From Ferruginibacter yonginensis (GTDB taxonomy: Bacteria > Bacteroidota > Bacteroidia > Chitinophagales > Chitinophagaceae): a stretch of 64,000 nt of DNA. The stretch covers positions 806,001-870,000 of the forward strand of contig NZ_JBHSCZ010000001.1 of assembly GCF_042651465.1 (NCBI RefSeq). Direction: 5' to 3'. The position numbers were made by a program, and so were the translations under genes. Below the pieces are notes generated by a model. It did no database searches, was not told the origin of the DNA, and saw only the letters and a list, made by a program, of their open reading frames with translations. This document shows positions 61,589 to 64,000 of the stretch, in pieces; position 1 is the first letter of the stretch, and every line of letters begins with the position of its first letter.

Positions 61589-62023
61589 ATGGATACTCAA
61601 ACCATCATCATACTGCTATTAATTGGCCTTGCAGCTGGCACACTAAGTGGTGTAGTGGGCATTGGTGGTGGTATTATTATTGTACCTGCATTGGTGTATT
61701 TTTTAGGATTTAGTCAACGCATGGCTCAAGGCACATCACTGGCTATTTTGCTTTTACCCATTGGCTTATTAGCCGTAATTCAATTTTACAAAGCTGGTTA
61801 TGTTGATGTAAAAGTTACAGCAACCATCGCCATCGCATTTTTTATTGGCAGTTATTTTGGGAGTAAAATAGCACTTACCGTACCACAAGAAGTATTAAAA
61901 AAAATATTCGCTATTTTATTATTGGTTGTGGCCGTTAAAATGCTCTTTTTTGATAAATCACCCAAAACAGAAAAAAATACTTCTATCAACAGCCCATTTC
62001 CTACCTCACAACCTGAAACCTAA
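61589..62023 (+). CDS. Half-size TauE/SafE family membrane protein
   Basis: 144 residues from the ATG at 61589 (MDTQTIIIL); longer frames overlap ppa. Four membrane helices carry the family repeat GLAAGTLSGVVGIGGGIIIVPALVYFLGFSQRMAQGTSLAIL. Typical TauE/SafE proteins have two such repeats and about 240-270 residues, so this one must dimerise or represents a small subfamily. Anion export is suggested; substrate unknown. Confidence 0.85.
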   Translation: MDTQTIIILLLIGLAAGTLSGVVGIGGGIIIVPALVYFLGFSQRMAQGTSLAILLLPIGLLAVIQFYKAGYVDVKVTATIAIAFFIGSYFGSKIALTVPQEVLKKIFAILLLVVAVKMLFFDKSPKTEKNTSINSPFPTSQPET

Positions 62024-62076
62024 TTTTATGGATTTTTTGTAAAATAGCATCTTTACAAAAAACACAGTAATTACAT

Positions 62077-62646
62077 TTGAAAATACCGCTACCATATCAA
62101 GATAAAGATGATCAATGGTTATTGCAAAACTACCTCAACAGTGGCGATAATGAATGGCTTGGGCATTTACTGCAGCGGTACACAACTATATTATTTGGTG
62201 TGTGTATGAAATATTTAAAAGATGAAGTTGAAGCTAAGGATGCCGTGCAACAAATATTTTTAAAAGTAATTAATGAAGTAAAAAAATACAAGGTTGATTA
62301 TTTTAAAAGTTGGCTATACATGATTGCAAAAAATTATTGCCTTATGCAATTACGTGCAAGCAAAAAAACAACTTACCCCATAACAGATCAATTTACCGCT
62401 GATGATGAGCTTGCCAATAAAAATAACATCATACAAAAAGAGCAATCATTACAATTGTTAGAAAAGGCATTGCAACAATTAAATGAAGAACAACAAGTTT
62501 GTGTAACTTTATTCTATTTACAAAAAAAATCATACCAACAAATTATTGAAGCAACCAATTACAGTGCCATGCAGGTAAAGAGTAATATACAAAATGGCAA
62601 ACGCAATCTTAAAATAATTATGCAAAGATTAGGCAACCATGAATAA
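62077..62646 (+). CDS. ECF-type RNA polymerase sigma factor
   Basis: 189 residues. Sigma region 2: LLQRYTTILFGVCMKYLKDEVEAKDAVQQIFLKVI, then WLYMIAKNYCLMQLR. Region 4: LNEEQQVCVTLFYLQKKSYQQIIEATNYSAMQVKSNIQNGKRNLK, an HTH. The start is TTG 62077; no ATG precedes residue 42. The next gene overlaps it by eight bases and encodes a probable membrane partner. Regulon unknown. Confidence 0.9.
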   Translation: MKIPLPYQDKDDQWLLQNYLNSGDNEWLGHLLQRYTTILFGVCMKYLKDEVEAKDAVQQIFLKVINEVKKYKVDYFKSWLYMIAKNYCLMQLRASKKTTYPITDQFTADDELANKNNIIQKEQSLQLLEKALQQLNEEQQVCVTLFYLQKKSYQQIIEATNYSAMQVKSNIQNGKRNLKIIMQRLGNHE

Positions 62647-62965
62647 CGATTTTGACCATAACGCCCCTTCATACAACGATGATAATAAACCCAATAATCA
62701 AAACGATTGGAAATCATTGCATGATGCTTTACATGATAATGATGATTTTGAAACTGATGCTGAAGAAGGGCTTCAACACATCAATAAAGAAGCATTACCT
62801 ACCATTGTTGCTCAGTTAAATACACAATTACATCAGCAAATAAAAAAGAAGAAAAACATCAACAAGAAAAAATTGATGGACCAAACCAGTACTTATATTA
62901 CCATTATCACTATATTAATTTTGGTAGTGGTAGCTTATATCGTGATCAAAAAATTACTTCCTTAA
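62639..62965 (+). CDS. Small C-terminal membrane protein, possible anti-sigma partner
   Basis: 108 residues. The N-terminal 85 residues are acidic, Asn/Asp-rich and soluble; a lysine-rich patch (IKKKKNINKKK) precedes a single C-terminal membrane helix (about 84-104). It overlaps the ECF sigma gene by eight bases, the position usually held by an anti-sigma factor. No zinc-binding anti-sigma motif is seen, so the role is inferred from context only. Confidence 0.72.
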   Translation: MNNDFDHNAPSYNDDNKPNNQNDWKSLHDALHDNDDFETDAEEGLQHINKEALPTIVAQLNTQLHQQIKKKKNINKKKLMDQTSTYITIITILILVVVAYIVIKKLLP

Positions 62966-62991
62966 CGCTTTCTTTTAACCCCCTCAAATAA

Positions 62992-63026
62992 AAAAGAGGC
63001 TGCTCAATTGAGCAGCCTCTTTTAGT
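62992..63026. terminator. Perfectly palindromic bidirectional terminator
   Basis: A 16-base arm (AAAAGAGGCTGCTCAA) is exactly inverted without a spacer, ending in a T-run on both strands. It separates the sigma operon from the convergent T9SS gene. Confidence 0.85.
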
Positions 63027-63045
63027 ATGGTTTATTTACTAAGTA

Positions 63046-64000
63046 TTAATATTTAATAAACCTTGTTGATCTAATTTCACCCTCAGCATTTACTGCTGTA
63101 ATTTGGTACGAACCTGCACCCAATTGGCTAAAGTTCATATTAATAGGGTTATTACCGGCTATAATAGTAGTTGATTGTTTCATTACAACTTTACCAGTTA
63201 CATCAGTTACATTAATGTCAACCTTACCACCTTTGGTTGTAGTTAACGTTAATACAGCTGTTGTTTTAACTGGGTTTGGAGCTAAGCTAATCAATTCAAA
63301 ACCTTTCTCTTTATTTAACAACACTACTATACTACTGTACCTAAATGTACCATCTAATGATATTACTTTCAAACGATAGTAATTAGCACCTGCTAAAGGC
63401 GCAACATCAGTGTAGTTGAAGCCTTGTAAACAACGTACGGCTGTAGCTACTTGATCTTGTATTGAGGTAAAGTTTCTACCATCAGCACCTCTTTCTAAGA
63501 TAATGCGTACGGAAGGTTCGCTAGTACAAGTAACTTTCCAATCGAGGTAGTTAGCCGAAGCCAATTTGCTACCACGGAAGCTTTCAATTGAAATTGGTAA
63601 TACAGTAGCAAACTTACCACCAATTGCAAATTCAGAGAAACCTGTCATACCTGTTCTACTTACCACTGGAGCAGTTGCAGTACCAGTTGCCGTTACATGG
63701 GTACCATCTAAAACCCAATCACCACCTGCACTCGGACGTTTAATTAAAACTAAACCAGTTAAGTCTACAACATCATTAGCACCATTACCTGTAAAGGCTG
63801 CGGTATAATTACCACCTGCTAAACCATCAGCAGCATCAACAAACCATGAGCCTTGTGCACTTGCATAGTCAACAATTAAAGCGCCTTCTGTTAACGGTGT
63901 ACTGTTAGGGAAGTTAGGAGCCACACTTGAGAAACGTGCTGTTAATGTACCACCTGCTGTAGGAGCAGTAGTGTAGTTGATAGATGCATTTTTTAATAAC
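63046..64000 (-). CDS. Large secreted protein, C-terminal part, with T9SS sorting domain (runs off the window)
   Basis: The frame is open from the window edge to the stop at 63046, giving at least 317 residues; an internal GTG at 63924 is not a real start. The visible part has beta-rich repeats (GSWFVDAADGLAGGNYTAAF), a fibronectin-like DWKVTCTSEPSVRIILERGADGRNF segment with NYYRLKVISLDG, and ends in a type A T9SS C-terminal domain: LAPNPVKTTAVLTL, DVTGKVV and STRFIKY. Exported across the outer membrane and attached or released; the N-terminal function is outside the window. Confidence 0.88.
   Translation of the reverse strand, partial: LLKNASINYTTAPTAGGTLTARFSSVAPNFPNSTPLTEGALIVDYASAQGSWFVDAADGLAGGNYTAAFTGNGANDVVDLTGLVLIKRPSAGGDWVLDGTHVTATGTATAPVVSRTGMTGFSEFAIGGKFATVLPISIESFRGSKLASANYLDWKVTCTSEPSVRIILERGADGRNFTSIQDQVATAVRCLQGFNYTDVAPLAGANYYRLKVISLDGTFRYSSIVVLLNKEKGFELISLAPNPVKTTAVLTLTTTKGGKVDINVTDVTGKVVMKQSTTIIAGNNPINMNFSQLGAGSYQITAVNAEGEIRSTRFIKY

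Noticed and set aside
10..63990. CRISPR arrays, rRNA, tRNA and transposase genes
   Set aside because: No regularly spaced repeats, no tRNA-like folds, and no DDE or tyrosine recombinase motifs were found on either strand.

Overview
This window is an AT-rich, densely packed chromosomal segment of a Bacteroidota bacterium, most probably a member of the Chitinophagaceae or a close relative. The evidence is lineage-typical: promoters of the TAnnTTTG type, few Shine-Dalgarno sequences, frequent TTG starts, a type IX secretion (T9SS) C-terminal sorting domain, a TonB-dependent receptor with a carboxypeptidase-like N-terminal domain, and families such as DUF2911, DUF3810, DUF2279, a membrane-anchored MutS-like ATPase and a short homogentisate dioxygenase. 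No rRNA, tRNA, CRISPR array, transposase or integrase was found. Species-level placement is inference.

Layout. 1-2018 is a minus-strand accessory operon of unrecognised genes; by eye it is richer in G+C than the rest and looks like the edge of an acquired island. 2058-2223 holds a promoter and a strong terminator with no convincing gene between them (candidate small RNA or leader). 2243-19013 carries household and envelope genes: SDR, SAM hydroxide adenosyltransferase, DUF2911, an SSS symporter with a secreted PIG-L deacetylase, MutS-like ATPase, Pcm, C-terminal processing protease, phosphohexomutase, response regulator and PRTase. 19139-28506 contains two halves of an iron-sulfur oxidoreductase system, separated by about 6.7 kb that includes a TPR protein, LysE and YceI genes, a three-gene type III polyketide cluster (PKS, methyltransferase, flavoprotein) and an ATP-grasp gene.

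28625-41027 is envelope and core metabolism: a BamA-like barrel, miaB, a sigma-54 activator, LptE, SecG, MltG, BrkB, TspO, DUF3810, then the classic DUF177-rpmF-plsX run. 41085-51185 includes PdeM, proline dehydrogenase, a photolyase-like protein that lacks the iron-sulfur cysteines of its family plus a tiny Cys4 protein (DUF2256), a thioesterase, an acyltransferase, ribosomal protein S1 and homogentisate dioxygenase. 51187-64000 has secreted or lipoprotein genes, rpe, an SRAP protein, a TonB-dependent receptor, PhoH, a YiiX-like cysteine hydrolase whose signal-peptide region overlaps a terminator, two small NTF2-like lipoproteins, inorganic pyrophosphatase, a half-size TauE/SafE protein, an ECF sigma factor with a small membrane partner, and the C-terminus of a large T9SS-exported protein.

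The most interesting points are the cysteine-free member of the iron-sulfur photolyase clade next to DUF2256, the srsABC-like phenolic-lipid cluster that separates two iron-sulfur genes, the terminator embedded in the YiiX coding start, and the orphan promoter-terminator unit beside the accessory operon. No intergenic gap exceeds 300 bases.
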